Shown here in pieces: positions 7,095 to 14,468 of a stretch of DNA of 15,778 bases. Origin of the DNA: Thermoleophilia bacterium (GTDB taxonomy: Bacteria; Actinomycetota; Thermoleophilia; Gaiellales; Gaiellaceae); NCBI GenBank assembly GCA_014534295.1, contig JACVRU010000022.1, positions 1-15,778 on the forward strand. Reading direction: 5' to 3'. Each line of letters opens with the position of its first letter. The stretch's first letter is position 1. The notes below the pieces were generated by a model. That model was not told where the DNA came from. It saw nothing but the letters and a program-made list of their open reading frames with translations, and made no database searches. Both the position numbers and the translations under genes were made by a program.

Positions 7095-7451
7095 CTACCC
7101 TAAACAGCCCGGGTCGACCTCGTCGCCGGTGCGCAGCTCGCCGTAGTCCTCGTCGGGCAGCACGGCGACGGGGAGCGTGCGGCCGTAGAGCTCCTCGGCG
7201 ACGAGGGCGCCGAGCGCCAGGATCTCGTCGGCGTGGCGGAGCAGGATCGCCGCCGGGGCGGTACCGGCGCGAACGCATTCGGCGAGCACCGTCGAGCTCG
7301 AGCTCGAGCCGCGGCCCGAGGGCATGACGAGCACGCGGCCCGTGACGCGCTCCCGGCACTGGGGATGCCGGCGGTCGACGATGCGCCCGGTCGCGGGATC
7401 GACGCCGCCCCAGAAGCTGAGCGGCTCGTCCAGCATGAGCACCTCAGGCAT
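7095..7451 (-). CDS. AcnX (aconitase X) small subunit, swivel domain (DUF126)
   Basis: 118 residues forming the swivel domain that AcnX enzymes carry as a separate subunit or fused. Diagnostic stretches: LDEPLSFWGGVDPATGRIVD at the start, the Ser-rich phosphate/carboxylate-binding-type loop MPSGRGSSSSSTVLAE in the middle, then GTAPAAILLRHADEILALGALVAEELYG and PVAVL. It is somewhat short at the C-terminus compared with the usual 130 or so residues. The ATG lies 8 bases inside the end of the large-subunit gene, so the two are made together. Known AcnX members are cis-3-hydroxy-L-proline dehydratases in bacteria and phosphomevalonate dehydratase in archaea. With two amino-acid importers alongside and no mevalonate genes in view, the hydroxyproline-type role is more likely, but this is inference. 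Confidence 0.85.
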   Translation of the reverse strand: MPEVLMLDEPLSFWGGVDPATGRIVDRRHPQCRERVTGRVLVMPSGRGSSSSSTVLAECVRAGTAPAAILLRHADEILALGALVAEELYGRTLPVAVLPDEDYGELRTGDEVDPGCLG

Positions 7452-8490
7452 CGGCCCAGAGCTCCGGGACGCGTCGGACGCCGCCCGCGGCCGCCGAGCG
7501 GAGGCACTCCTCGAGGCTGCCGAAGACCACCTCCACGCCGAGGTTTCCCGGCGCGTAATACGCCCACTTCGCGGAGTCGGTCATCACCGCGCCGTCGAGC
7601 CGGCCCAGGATCGGCGTCACGTAGGTGCACGTGTCGACGACGACCTCGACGCCCGGCAGCGCGGGCGCCCGCGCGAGGACGTCCCTGCTCGTCGACACGT
7701 AGACCGGGACCCTGGGCCGCGGCAGCTCACCGAGCAGCGCCGCGATCCGCTCCAGCTCGGCGACGGAGGCGTGCGGCGTCCCGAGGCTGACGGCGCCCAG
7801 CCGGCCGTCCTCCGTCGTGGTCAGCGAGTCGCGGGCGCGGCGCAGCAGCGCGGGCGTGACCTCGACCGTCCGCGCAGGCGGGAGACCGTGCAGCGCGTCC
7901 TCGAGCGTCGACGCCTCGGGCGTCACGCCGACGGCGTGGAAGAGCGCCACCGAGCCCGACGATGCCGCGGCCGCACCGAGCGCCTTCAGCCGGTCCTCGC
8001 CGGTCTCCACGGGGAGCCCGACGAGCACCGGCACGAGCGCGCCGGCCTCGTGCCCCACGAGGTACCCGAGCACGGGGTAGAGGACGTCGTCGGCGAGCAG
8101 CCGCTCGGGGACGCCGTCGAGTCGGAAGACGATCTCGCCCCGCCGTCCCTCGTTCCGGTGCAGGCCCGTGTCCGGCACGCGCCCGACGATCGCCGCCGCG
8201 ACGTCGACGAAGTCTCCGTACCGGTTCGTCCGGGCTCCGAGCACCGAGTTGGCGAACACGATCGCGTTCGACTCCGCCCAGGCGATCTGCTCGCCGAGCT
8301 CGGGCCGCGCGGAGAGCTGGTACGGAGCGCAGGTCCAGGTCGGCCGACAGCCGAGCGCCACGTACGCGTCCATCAGGCGCTTGGCCCGCTCCCTCGTCTC
8401 CGGGCCGCCGCGATAGCGCTCGGGGTGCAGGAGGTCGAGCGAGCCGACGTTGAGCGTCGTCGGCACGGAGACGCGCGCCCCCTCGGCCAT
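7444..8490 (-). CDS. AcnX (aconitase X) large catalytic subunit (DUF521); true N-terminus probably at 8625
   Basis: The coordinates use the first canonical start, an ATG at 8490 with GGAG six bases upstream (348 residues). Family motifs: VPTTLNVGSLD at residues 9-19, RPTWTCAPYQ with Cys54, AWAESNAIVFANSVLGARTN at about 70-89, GRVPDTGLH, VDTCTYVTP with Cys288, and MTDSAKWAYYAPG near the C-terminus. Cys54 and Cys288 are candidate iron-sulfur ligands. AcnX enzymes are dehydratases related to aconitase; bacterial examples dehydrate cis-3-hydroxy-L-proline. Conserved AcnX sequence, including an AHVDG motif, continues in frame upstream of 8490 to the end of the ATPase gene, where only ATA is available as a start. 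Starting there would give 393 residues, close to the family's usual 390-400. The C-terminus overlaps the small-subunit start by 8 bases. Confidence 0.85.
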   Translation of the reverse strand: MAEGARVSVPTTLNVGSLDLLHPERYRGGPETRERAKRLMDAYVALGCRPTWTCAPYQLSARPELGEQIAWAESNAIVFANSVLGARTNRYGDFVDVAAAIVGRVPDTGLHRNEGRRGEIVFRLDGVPERLLADDVLYPVLGYLVGHEAGALVPVLVGLPVETGEDRLKALGAAAASSGSVALFHAVGVTPEASTLEDALHGLPPARTVEVTPALLRRARDSLTTTEDGRLGAVSLGTPHASVAELERIAALLGELPRPRVPVYVSTSRDVLARAPALPGVEVVVDTCTYVTPILGRLDGAVMTDSAKWAYYAPGNLGVEVVFGSLEECLRSAAAGGVRRVPELWADA

Positions 8491-8625
8491 GAGCCGCTCC
8501 GCGAAGTCGAGGCTCGCCTGCCCGTGGTAGAGGCAGCCGTCGACGTGAGCGCGAGTGATCTCGACGAAGCCCGAAGCGCCGGTCAGCTCGCCCAGCCGGG
8601 CGACGATCCGTTCGGCGAGGCCTAT
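8491..8625 (-). other. Start-less N-terminal coding extension of the AcnX large subunit (candidate ATA start)
   Basis: Read in the AcnX frame, this segment encodes GLAERIVARLGELTGASG, then FVEITRAHVDGCLYHGQA and SLDFAERL, which matches the family's N-terminal region (Gly-Ala, then a saHxDG motif, then LDFAERL). It has no stop codon but also no ATG, GTG or TTG back to and well into the overlapping ATPase gene. At the junction the minus strand reads GAGTAATAGGCCTC: the ATPase stop TAA overlaps an in-frame ATA, just where a TAATG stop-start overlap would be expected. Either translation starts at ATA, or a start ATG was mutated, or the base is a consensus error. Confidence 0.6.
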
Positions 8626-9365
8626 TACTCGAGCTCGCCGAGGTAGGCGCGCTTCATTTCCGGGTTCTCGAGCAGGGCCTTCGCGCTGTCCGCGAGCACG
8701 ATCTCCCCGGTCTGGAGGACGTAGCCGCGGTCGGCGATCGAGAGGGCCATGTTGGCGTTCTGCTCGACCACGAAGACCGTCGTCCCCTGGCCGTTGATGC
8801 GCTGGATGATCTCGAAGTTCTGCTGCACGAGCAGCGGCGACAGCCCCATCGAGGGCTCGTCCATCAGCAGCACCTTCGGCCGCGCCATCAGCGCGCGGCT
8901 GACCGCGACCATCTGCTGCTCCCCGCCCGACAAGGTCCCCGCGCGCTGGTCGAGCCGCTCCTTGATCCGCGGGAAGAGCGCGTAGGCGCGCTCGAGGTCC
9001 TCGCGCACCTCGTCCTTGTCCTTCCGCTGGTACGCGCCGAGCTGGAGGTTCTCGCGCACGGTCATCCGCTTGAACAGGCGGCGGTTCTCCGGGACCATGG
9101 AGACGCCGCGCGCGACGACCATGCTCGGCAGCAGCCCGTCGACGCGCTCGCCGTCGACCACCACCTCGCCCCGCGTCGGCCGGACGTAGCCGAGGATCGT
9201 CTTCAGCGTCGTCGTCTTGCCGCTCGCGTTGCCGCCCAGGAGGCAGACGACCTCTCCCGGGTAGATCTCGACGTTGATGTGCTTGAGGATGTGGATCTGC
9301 CCGTAGTGGGTGTCCACGTTCCGCAGCTCGAGCACCGGCTCGCGCCTCTGCCCGTCGGTGCTCAC
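8625..9365 (-). CDS. livF: Branched-chain-type amino acid ABC transporter ATP-binding protein LivF
   Basis: 246 residues, the usual LivF size. Walker A is GGNASGKTT at residues 44-52 (the common form is GxNGAGKTT; Ala-Ser here is a known LivF variant). The MVPENRRLFKRMTVRENL stretch is the LivF-type Q-loop region. Signature LSGGE is at 145-149, Walker B VLLMDE at 165-170 followed by PSMGLSPLL, and the H-loop position has Gln (VVEQN), as is typical of LivF. The GTG overlaps the LivG stop by four bases (GTGA at 9362-9365). One of two ATPases of the HAAT importer encoded by this operon; ligand probably a hydrophobic or modified amino acid, not readable from sequence. Confidence 0.92.
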   Translation of the reverse strand: MSTDGQRREPVLELRNVDTHYGQIHILKHINVEIYPGEVVCLLGGNASGKTTTLKTILGYVRPTRGEVVVDGERVDGLLPSMVVARGVSMVPENRRLFKRMTVRENLQLGAYQRKDKDEVREDLERAYALFPRIKERLDQRAGTLSGGEQQMVAVSRALMARPKVLLMDEPSMGLSPLLVQQNFEIIQRINGQGTTVFVVEQNANMALSIADRGYVLQTGEIVLADSAKALLENPEMKRAYLGELE

Positions 9366-10159
9366 GACGCCGCCTTCCCGGCCTTCGTGCCGAGGTAGGC
9401 CTCGACCACGCGCTCGTCGTTCGCGACCTCGTGGTAGCTGCCCTCGGCGATCTTCGTCCCGTAGTCGAGGACGACGACGCGGTCGGAGACGCGGCCGACG
9501 ACGCGCATGTCGTGCTCGATCAGGCAGATCGTGAAGCCCTGCTCGTCGCGGAGCTTGGCCACGAGCTCGGTTAGCTCGGCCGTCTCGCGCGGGTTCATGC
9601 CCGCCGTCGGCTCGTCGAGCAGGAGCAGCTTCGGCTCGGAGGCCATCGCCCGCGCGATCTCGAGCCGGCGCCGGTTCGCGTACGAGAGCACGTTGGCGGG
9701 CTGGTCGAAGCGGTAGCCGACGAGGCGGCTGCCGAAGAACGCCAGCGTCTCCTTGGCCTTCTCGACGGCCTGCTCTTCCTGGCGGCGGAACGCGGGCGTC
9801 CGCAGGATGGCGCCGACGGGGCCCGTGCCGGTGCGCGTGTGCTGGCCGATCAACACGTTCTCGAGCACGGTCATGTTCGGGAACAGGCGCACGTTCTGGA
9901 ACGTGCGCGCGACGCCGCGCTCGAGGATCTGATTCGGCCGCAGCCCGACGATGTCGTGGCCGTCGACGACGATCTGCCCTGCGTCGGGCGGGATCATCCC
10001 CGTCACGAGGTTGAAGAAGGTCGTCTTCCCCGCCCCGTTCGGGCCGATCAGGCTGACGATCTCGTCCTTGTTCACGTGGAAGTCCAGCTCCTGGATCGCC
10101 ATCAGGCCGCCGAAGGCCTTCGACAGGTTCCGGATCTGGAGCAGGGGCTGCGCGCTCAT
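9362..10159 (-). CDS. livG: Branched-chain-type amino acid ABC transporter ATP-binding protein LivG
   Basis: 265 residues. Walker A GPNGAGKTT at 39-47; ARTFQNVRLFPNMTVLENV is the LivG Q-loop region; Walker B LLLLDE at 178-183, then PTAGMNPRET; H-loop in CLIEHDMRVV. The helical insert around residues 106-152 is longer than in typical ABC ATPases and is characteristic of LivG. The signature motif reads LSYANR (158-163) instead of LSGGQ; LivG proteins usually have a Tyr-Gly form here, so the Ala-Asn pair is a further departure. The ATG overlaps the LivM stop (ATGA at 10156-10159). Pairs with LivF to power the LivH/LivM permease. Confidence 0.92.
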   Translation of the reverse strand: MSAQPLLQIRNLSKAFGGLMAIQELDFHVNKDEIVSLIGPNGAGKTTFFNLVTGMIPPDAGQIVVDGHDIVGLRPNQILERGVARTFQNVRLFPNMTVLENVLIGQHTRTGTGPVGAILRTPAFRRQEEQAVEKAKETLAFFGSRLVGYRFDQPANVLSYANRRRLEIARAMASEPKLLLLDEPTAGMNPRETAELTELVAKLRDEQGFTICLIEHDMRVVGRVSDRVVVLDYGTKIAEGSYHEVANDERVVEAYLGTKAGKAAS

Positions 10160-11904
10160 TTCGCCGGCTCCGGCTCGGTGTCGCCGAGCGCCTCGCGTCT
10201 CAGCCAGGCGTCCTGGGCGGCTTCGTCCTGGTGCAGCTCCTGCGCCCGCTGCCTGCTGGGGATGAGACCTTCGGGCTTCATCTGCATCATGAAGATGAGC
10301 AGGGCCCCGTAGAGCAGGAACTTGAACTCGGAGAACTCGCGCAGTAGCTCCGGCGCCCCTACGAGCACGATCGCCCCGAGGATGACGCCGGGGATGCTTC
10401 CCATGCCGCCGACGATCACGCACATCAGCACCGTGATCGAGACGACGATGTTGAACGAGTGCGGGAAGATCGAGCCGATCTTGTGCGCGAACAGCGCACC
10501 GCCGAGGCTCGCGAGGATCGCCCCGATGATGAAAGCCTGGAGCTTGGCGGCGACGATGTTCACGCCCATCACCTCGGCAACGGTCTCGTCCTCCCTCATC
10601 GCCATCCAGGCACGTCCCACGCGCGAGTGCTGCAGCGCCCAGGAGACGTAGATGAGCACGATCGCGAGGGCGTAGATGATGTAGAAGAAGTCCTGGGAGG
10701 TCACGAACTCGACCGGCCCGATCGAGATGTTGGGCACGCGGATGATCCCCTGTGCCCCGCCGAAGTACGGCTTCAGGGCGTCGGAGAGGAAGAGGATCCG
10801 GGCGATCTCGCCGAAGCCGAGCGTGACGATGGCGAGGTAGTCACCACGCATGCGCAGCACGGGGGTGCCGACGATGATCCCGGCCAGCGCCGCCGCGACC
10901 ATGATGAACGGAATCGCGGCCCAGAACGTGAACGCCGGGTTCCACTCGGGCGAGGACGGCGAGGTGAGCACGGCCCCGGTGTAGGCCCCGACCGCGAAGA
11001 ACGCCACGTAGCCGAGGTCGAGCAGGCCGGCGTAGCCGACGACGATGTTCAACCCGAGCGCCATCAGCAGGAAGATCCCGGCGAGGTCGAGCACCTCGCT
11101 GAGGAAGTTGCCGAGGATCTGCGGCGTGACGGCGAGGATGAGGAGCGCGACCGCCAGCCCGACCAGCATGTAGTTCCGCCGCACCGCCGGGGTGGCCTCC
11201 GCCAAGCGGCGGCGCATCGCCTCCCGCTGCCCCTCCAGCGAGAGGGCGATGAGGAAGGCGGCGATCCAGACGGTGATCGCGCCGTGGATCGTGAGGCCGC
11301 GGCTCCCCTTGTAGAGGAACGGGTTGACCGTGTCGCCGACCTTTAGGCCGCGGAAGATCTGGGCGATCAGCACCTGGAGGAGACCGAAGATCAGGACCCA
11401 GACGACGGCCAGGACGACGGGCCGCCGGTAGCGGGCGGGGATCAGGTGGACGGCCGCGCCGCCCGCGCCGATCAGCGTGCCGCCGACGAGCAGCCAGACG
11501 ACGCCCTGTCCCACGCCGCGGTGGAACGTGAGCGTCTCGAGCAGCGGCGGCGAGACGTTCTGGAGCACGCCGCGGACGTTCACCTCGGTGGTGATCACCA
11601 CGAAGAGCGAGACGACGCTGGCCGTGAGGAGGCCTGCGACCGCGCCGGCGGCGAGGGTCAGTGGGCCGGGGCGCACCGGCGCGATCCCCTCGCGCACCGG
11701 CGGCGGCCTGGCAACGACGTAGGCGAAGACGAATGGGACGAGGGCGATCGTCACGTAGCCGAGGACGACCTCGGGGTCGACGAGCGAGCGCTTGATGAAC
11801 TCCTCCACCATCCCGATCGCCGAGAGGAAGACCGCCGTCAGCCCGCCGGCGATCCCGAGGACGACCGTGCGCCGCGGATCGGGGCGGTGGAAGCGGGCAG
11901 CCAC
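10156..11904 (-). CDS. livM: Branched-chain-type amino acid ABC transporter permease LivM with extra N-terminal membrane region
   Basis: 582 residues from a GTG one base after the LivH stop. The LivM core occupies about residues 245-560: LDLAGIFLLMALGLNIVVGYAGLLDLGYVAFFAVGAY, LRMRGDYLAIVTLGFGEIARI, the cytoplasmic loop SRVGRAWMAMREDETVAEVMGVN and the IVGGMGSIPGVILGA motif. Before it sits an extra region with about six hydrophobic segments (near residues 14-33, 46-65, 79-105, 134-155, 162-184 and 209-224), unlike standard 300-420-residue LivM proteins. The C-terminus is a hydrophilic tail rich in Glu, Gln and Arg. It forms the translocation path with LivH in the cytoplasmic membrane. What the extra region does is not known. 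Confidence 0.9.
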   Translation of the reverse strand: MAARFHRPDPRRTVVLGIAGGLTAVFLSAIGMVEEFIKRSLVDPEVVLGYVTIALVPFVFAYVVARPPPVREGIAPVRPGPLTLAAGAVAGLLTASVVSLFVVITTEVNVRGVLQNVSPPLLETLTFHRGVGQGVVWLLVGGTLIGAGGAAVHLIPARYRRPVVLAVVWVLIFGLLQVLIAQIFRGLKVGDTVNPFLYKGSRGLTIHGAITVWIAAFLIALSLEGQREAMRRRLAEATPAVRRNYMLVGLAVALLILAVTPQILGNFLSEVLDLAGIFLLMALGLNIVVGYAGLLDLGYVAFFAVGAYTGAVLTSPSSPEWNPAFTFWAAIPFIMVAAALAGIIVGTPVLRMRGDYLAIVTLGFGEIARILFLSDALKPYFGGAQGIIRVPNISIGPVEFVTSQDFFYIIYALAIVLIYVSWALQHSRVGRAWMAMREDETVAEVMGVNIVAAKLQAFIIGAILASLGGALFAHKIGSIFPHSFNIVVSITVLMCVIVGGMGSIPGVILGAIVLVGAPELLREFSEFKFLLYGALLIFMMQMKPEGLIPSRQRAQELHQDEAAQDAWLRREALGDTEPEPAK

Positions 11905-11905
11905 G

Positions 11906-12988
11906 CTACGCCCTCTCTTCCGCGACCCGCTCGCCGAGCAGGCCGGTCGGGCGGAAGACGAGCACGAGCACGAGCACGAGGAACGCGATCACGTCCTTCA
12001 GCTGGTGGGCCGAGGGCACGCCGAGGCCGCTGAGGACGAGGCTGGGGCCTAGGGACTCGGTCTGGCCGAGCACGAGGCCGCCGAGCATCGCGCCGGGGAT
12101 GTTGCCGATGCCGCCGAGCACCGCGGAGGCGAAGGCCTTGATCCCGGGCAGGAAACCGGTGAAGAAGAAGACCTGCTGGAAGACGAGCCCCCAGAGCAGG
12201 CCCGCGACTCCCGCCATCGCCCCGCCCACCGCGAAGACCGTGACGATCGTCCGGTCGACGTTGATCCCCATCAGCTCGGCGGTCTCCTGGTCCTCGGCCA
12301 CCGCCCGCATCGCCCGCCCGGTCCTGGTCCGCTCGACGAACGTGTACAGGAGCGCCATCATCCCGAACGCGATCAGGATCACGACGCCCTGCGTCTTGAT
12401 CACGTTGAAGCCGAGGATCCGCCAGGAGCCCTGGAGCGCCTCGATGGACGGGTACGACTTCACGCCGGCGCCGAAGAGCCCGCGGAAGGCGTACTGGAGG
12501 ACGAAGGAAGCGCCGATCGCCGTGATCAGCAGGATCAGGCGGGGCCGCTGCCGCAGGGGCCGGTAGGCGACTCGCTCGACGATGAGCGCGACCGTGGTCG
12601 AGGTCGTCATGCAGACGAGCAGGACGATGAGAATCCCGAGCACGGGCCTGTCGCTCCAGAGCCCGTGCTGGTTCAGCTCCCGCGCGGCGAAGAAGCCGAT
12701 CATCGCACCGCTCATGAAGACCTCGCCGTGGGCGAAGTTGATGAACCGCAGGACGCCATAGACCATCGTGTAGCCGAGGGCGATCAGGGCGTAGACCGAG
12801 CCCTGGGCGAGCCCGAAGACGACGAGGTTCTTCCACTGGTCGAACGTGAGCCGGCCCTCGGTGAGGCTCCCCACCGCGCCCCAGATCACGACCACGACCG
12901 CGGCGATCCGGACCGCCCAGAGGAACCCGCCCGTGAAGGAGAACAGCTCCAGGCCCCTCCGGCGGAGCGCCGCGCCGTAGTCGCTCAT
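11906..12988 (-). CDS. livH: Branched-chain-type amino acid ABC transporter permease LivH
   Basis: 360 residues from the ATG at 12988, with only a weak GAG-type ribosome-binding site. Core motifs: FGLAQGSVYALIALGYTMVYGVLRFINFAHGEVFM, ERVAYRPLRQRPRL, a cytoplasmic loop RTRTGRAMRAVAEDQETAELMGIN and GIKAFASAVLGGIGNIPGAMLGG, all diagnostic of LivH. The N-terminal 55 residues add one more hydrophobic helix (WAVRIAAVVVVIWGAVG) before the core; LivH is usually near 290-310 residues. It lies downstream of the binding-protein gene with a GC-rich hairpin between them, and is followed after one base by LivM. Confidence 0.92.
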   Translation of the reverse strand: MSDYGAALRRRGLELFSFTGGFLWAVRIAAVVVVIWGAVGSLTEGRLTFDQWKNLVVFGLAQGSVYALIALGYTMVYGVLRFINFAHGEVFMSGAMIGFFAARELNQHGLWSDRPVLGILIVLLVCMTTSTTVALIVERVAYRPLRQRPRLILLITAIGASFVLQYAFRGLFGAGVKSYPSIEALQGSWRILGFNVIKTQGVVILIAFGMMALLYTFVERTRTGRAMRAVAEDQETAELMGINVDRTIVTVFAVGGAMAGVAGLLWGLVFQQVFFFTGFLPGIKAFASAVLGGIGNIPGAMLGGLVLGQTESLGPSLVLSGLGVPSAHQLKDVIAFLVLVLVLVFRPTGLLGERVAEERA

Positions 12989-13029
12989 CTGGGGCTCTCG
13001 CTCGGTGGCATCGGGCCGGTGAAGCTACA

Positions 13030-13056
13030 CCGGCGCCGCCCCGAGGGCGGCGCCGG
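13030..13056 (-). terminator. Intercistronic hairpin between binding lipoprotein and LivH genes
   Basis: A perfect 12-bp stem (CCGGCGCCGCCC / GGGCGGCGCCGG) closes a 3-base loop in the 86-base gap between the LivK-like gene and livH. No T-rich tail follows on the minus strand, so it is more likely an mRNA-stabilising or partial attenuation structure than a strong terminator. Same placement as the hairpin after the second binding-protein gene. Confidence 0.55.
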
Positions 13057-13074
13057 CTCGACTATCGGTGTTGC

Positions 13075-14358
13075 CTACTCGCTCGGCTCGAACGTGAAGA
13101 GCACGTTCCGCTGGACCTGCTCGATCGTCTCCTGCTCCGCCGTGTTCTGGAGGATGTTGATCTTGGGGTCGGCGCAGTCGCCGAACTCGTCGCACGTGAT
13201 CGTGCCGGTGAGGCCTTCGAAACCCTCGGTCTCGTAGAGGGCGTTGCGGAGCGCCTCCCGGTCGATGACGAGCGTGCCGTCCCGATCCTCCCCGACGTCC
13301 TGGATCAGTGTCAGGAGCAGCGTCGCGGCGTCGTACGAATGGGCGTGGAACGCCTGGATCGGCCGCTCTCCGTACGCCTCCTCGTACTTCCCGACGAACT
13401 CCTCGTAGGCCGAGCCCTCGGGCTGGGCCGGGCCGGAGAAGTACATGTCCTCCGACTCGGGGATGCTGACGAACGTGTCCGAGAGGACGCCGTCGGCGGC
13501 CATCATCGTCGCCGCGTTCAGGCCCTGGATGTCCCTGGCCTGCTTGACGATGAAGTCGGCCTCCGGCTGGAAGATCGGGAAGTACAGCAGCTCCGCACCC
13601 GACGCGGCGACCTCCGTCAGGACGGGGCGCATGTCGGTGTCGCCCTTGTTGACGGCCGTCGCGAGCACGACGTCGCCGCCGAGCTCGGTGAACGCGTTGC
13701 CCATGGCGGTCGCGAGACCCTCGGTGTACGGGTCGCCGTCGTGGATCGTGGCGATCTTGGTCAGCTCGAGCTCGTTGAAGACGTACTCGGCCGCGGCCTG
13801 ACCCTGGATCAGGTCGTTGTGCGCGGTCCGCGCGTAGCCCGGCTGGAAGGCGTCGTTCGCGTTGCCCTCCAGGTCGGATGTGAGCGACGGCGAGGTGTTC
13901 GAGCCGGAGATCATCACGAGCCCGGCCTCGGACGCGATCTGGGAGGCGGGCACGCCCGCCCCGGAGCAGCTCGTGCCGATGACGCCCACGACCTGGGGGT
14001 CGGCGACGATCCGCTGCATACCGGTCGTCCCGCCCTCGGCGGCGCACCCGTCGTCCTCGCTCTGGAGCTCGACCGAACGGCCGTGGACCTCGCCGAAGTC
14101 CTCGATCGCGATCTCGATCGCGCGCACCTGATCGGTGCCGAGGCTGGCGGTCGCGCCGCTGATCGACTGGAGGGAGGCGATCTTGATCGGCTCGCCTGGA
14201 GCGATCTCGACCGTCCCGAGGGCGCCGCCGCTCGGCTCCTCCGTCGTCGTCTCGCCGCCGGCTCCCTCGTCGTCGTCGTCGCCGCCGCACGCCGCGGCGA
14301 CGAGCGCGAGCGCCGCCACGAGCACTGCGATCAGCCAGAAAAGTCTGTGCTGCTTCAA
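13075..14358 (-). CDS. Branched-chain-type amino acid ABC transporter substrate-binding lipoprotein (LivK-like)
   Basis: 427 residues from a TTG start at 14358, placed 4 bases after an AGGAGG within a GGAGGAGGAGG run. An in-frame ATG at 14391 would put this site inside the gene and was rejected. The signal peptide has KQHR, a hydrophobic helix and LVAAAC with Cys24, followed by an Asp/Glu/Thr linker: a membrane-anchored lipoprotein. The mature protein is a type-I periplasmic binding fold: IKIASLQSISGATASLGTDQVRAIEIAIEDF, then VVGVIGTSCSGAG, the second-lobe ATIHDGDPYTEGLA, LLYFPIFQPEADFIVKQAR and AFHAHSYDAATLLL. First gene of the long operon, encoding the receptor of the Liv-type importer. Ligand not readable from sequence. 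Confidence 0.92.
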   Translation of the reverse strand: MKQHRLFWLIAVLVAALALVAAACGGDDDDEGAGGETTTEEPSGGALGTVEIAPGEPIKIASLQSISGATASLGTDQVRAIEIAIEDFGEVHGRSVELQSEDDGCAAEGGTTGMQRIVADPQVVGVIGTSCSGAGVPASQIASEAGLVMISGSNTSPSLTSDLEGNANDAFQPGYARTAHNDLIQGQAAAEYVFNELELTKIATIHDGDPYTEGLATAMGNAFTELGGDVVLATAVNKGDTDMRPVLTEVAASGAELLYFPIFQPEADFIVKQARDIQGLNAATMMAADGVLSDTFVSIPESEDMYFSGPAQPEGSAYEEFVGKYEEAYGERPIQAFHAHSYDAATLLLTLIQDVGEDRDGTLVIDREALRNALYETEGFEGLTGTITCDEFGDCADPKINILQNTAEQETIEQVQRNVLFTFEPSE

Positions 14359-14362
14359 ATGT

Positions 14363-14368
14363 CCTCCT
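14363..14368 (-). promoter_or_regulatory. Ribosome-binding site fixing the TTG start of the LivK-like gene
   Basis: AGGAGG on the minus strand, the last unit of a GGAGGAGGAGG run, 4 bases before the TTG at 14358. It decides the start: the upstream in-frame ATG at 14391 has no such site. Confidence 0.75.
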
Positions 14369-14439
14369 CCTCCTGCCCGGTGCGTTTCCACACGGGCGAG
14401 GACGGCCCGGGGGGCCGCACCCGCCCTCTTGGAATCGGG

Positions 14440-14468
14440 AGTATGGGCGTGCGGGAGCCCGTTTTCAA
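14440..14468 (-). promoter_or_regulatory. Probable promoter of the 12-gene transporter/AcnX operon
   Basis: On the minus strand, TTGAAA (14468-14463) and CATACT (14445-14440) are separated by 17 bases, close to the housekeeping sigma consensus (5/6 and 4/6). Predicted start of transcription near 14433 gives a leader of about 75 bases. The leader contains a GC hairpin CGGCCC/GGGCCG (14403-14417) that could extend with an imperfect outer stem to 14394-14426. No operator repeats or regulator gene were seen nearby. Confidence 0.5.

Noticed and set aside
5705..7327. Long plus-strand open frame opposite the PAAT permease and binding-protein genes
   Set aside because: It is antisense to clearly recognisable transporter genes and its product is Arg/Glu/Gly-rich without any family motif; typical shadow frame of GC-rich DNA.
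7095..8625. AcnX pair read as a true aconitase or as phosphomevalonate dehydratase
   Set aside because: Motifs are DUF521/DUF126 rather than classical aconitase, and there are no mevalonate-pathway genes around; amino-acid transporter context favours the hydroxyproline-type role.
10459..11346. Plus-strand open frame opposite livM, rich in Glu, Asp, Arg and His
   Set aside because: Composition mirrors codons of membrane helices on the other strand; no start context or recognisable domain.
14359..14391. ATG at 14391 as start of the LivK-like gene
   Set aside because: It places the strong GGAGGAGGAGG ribosome-binding run inside the coding sequence and spoils the signal peptide; TTG at 14358 fits better.
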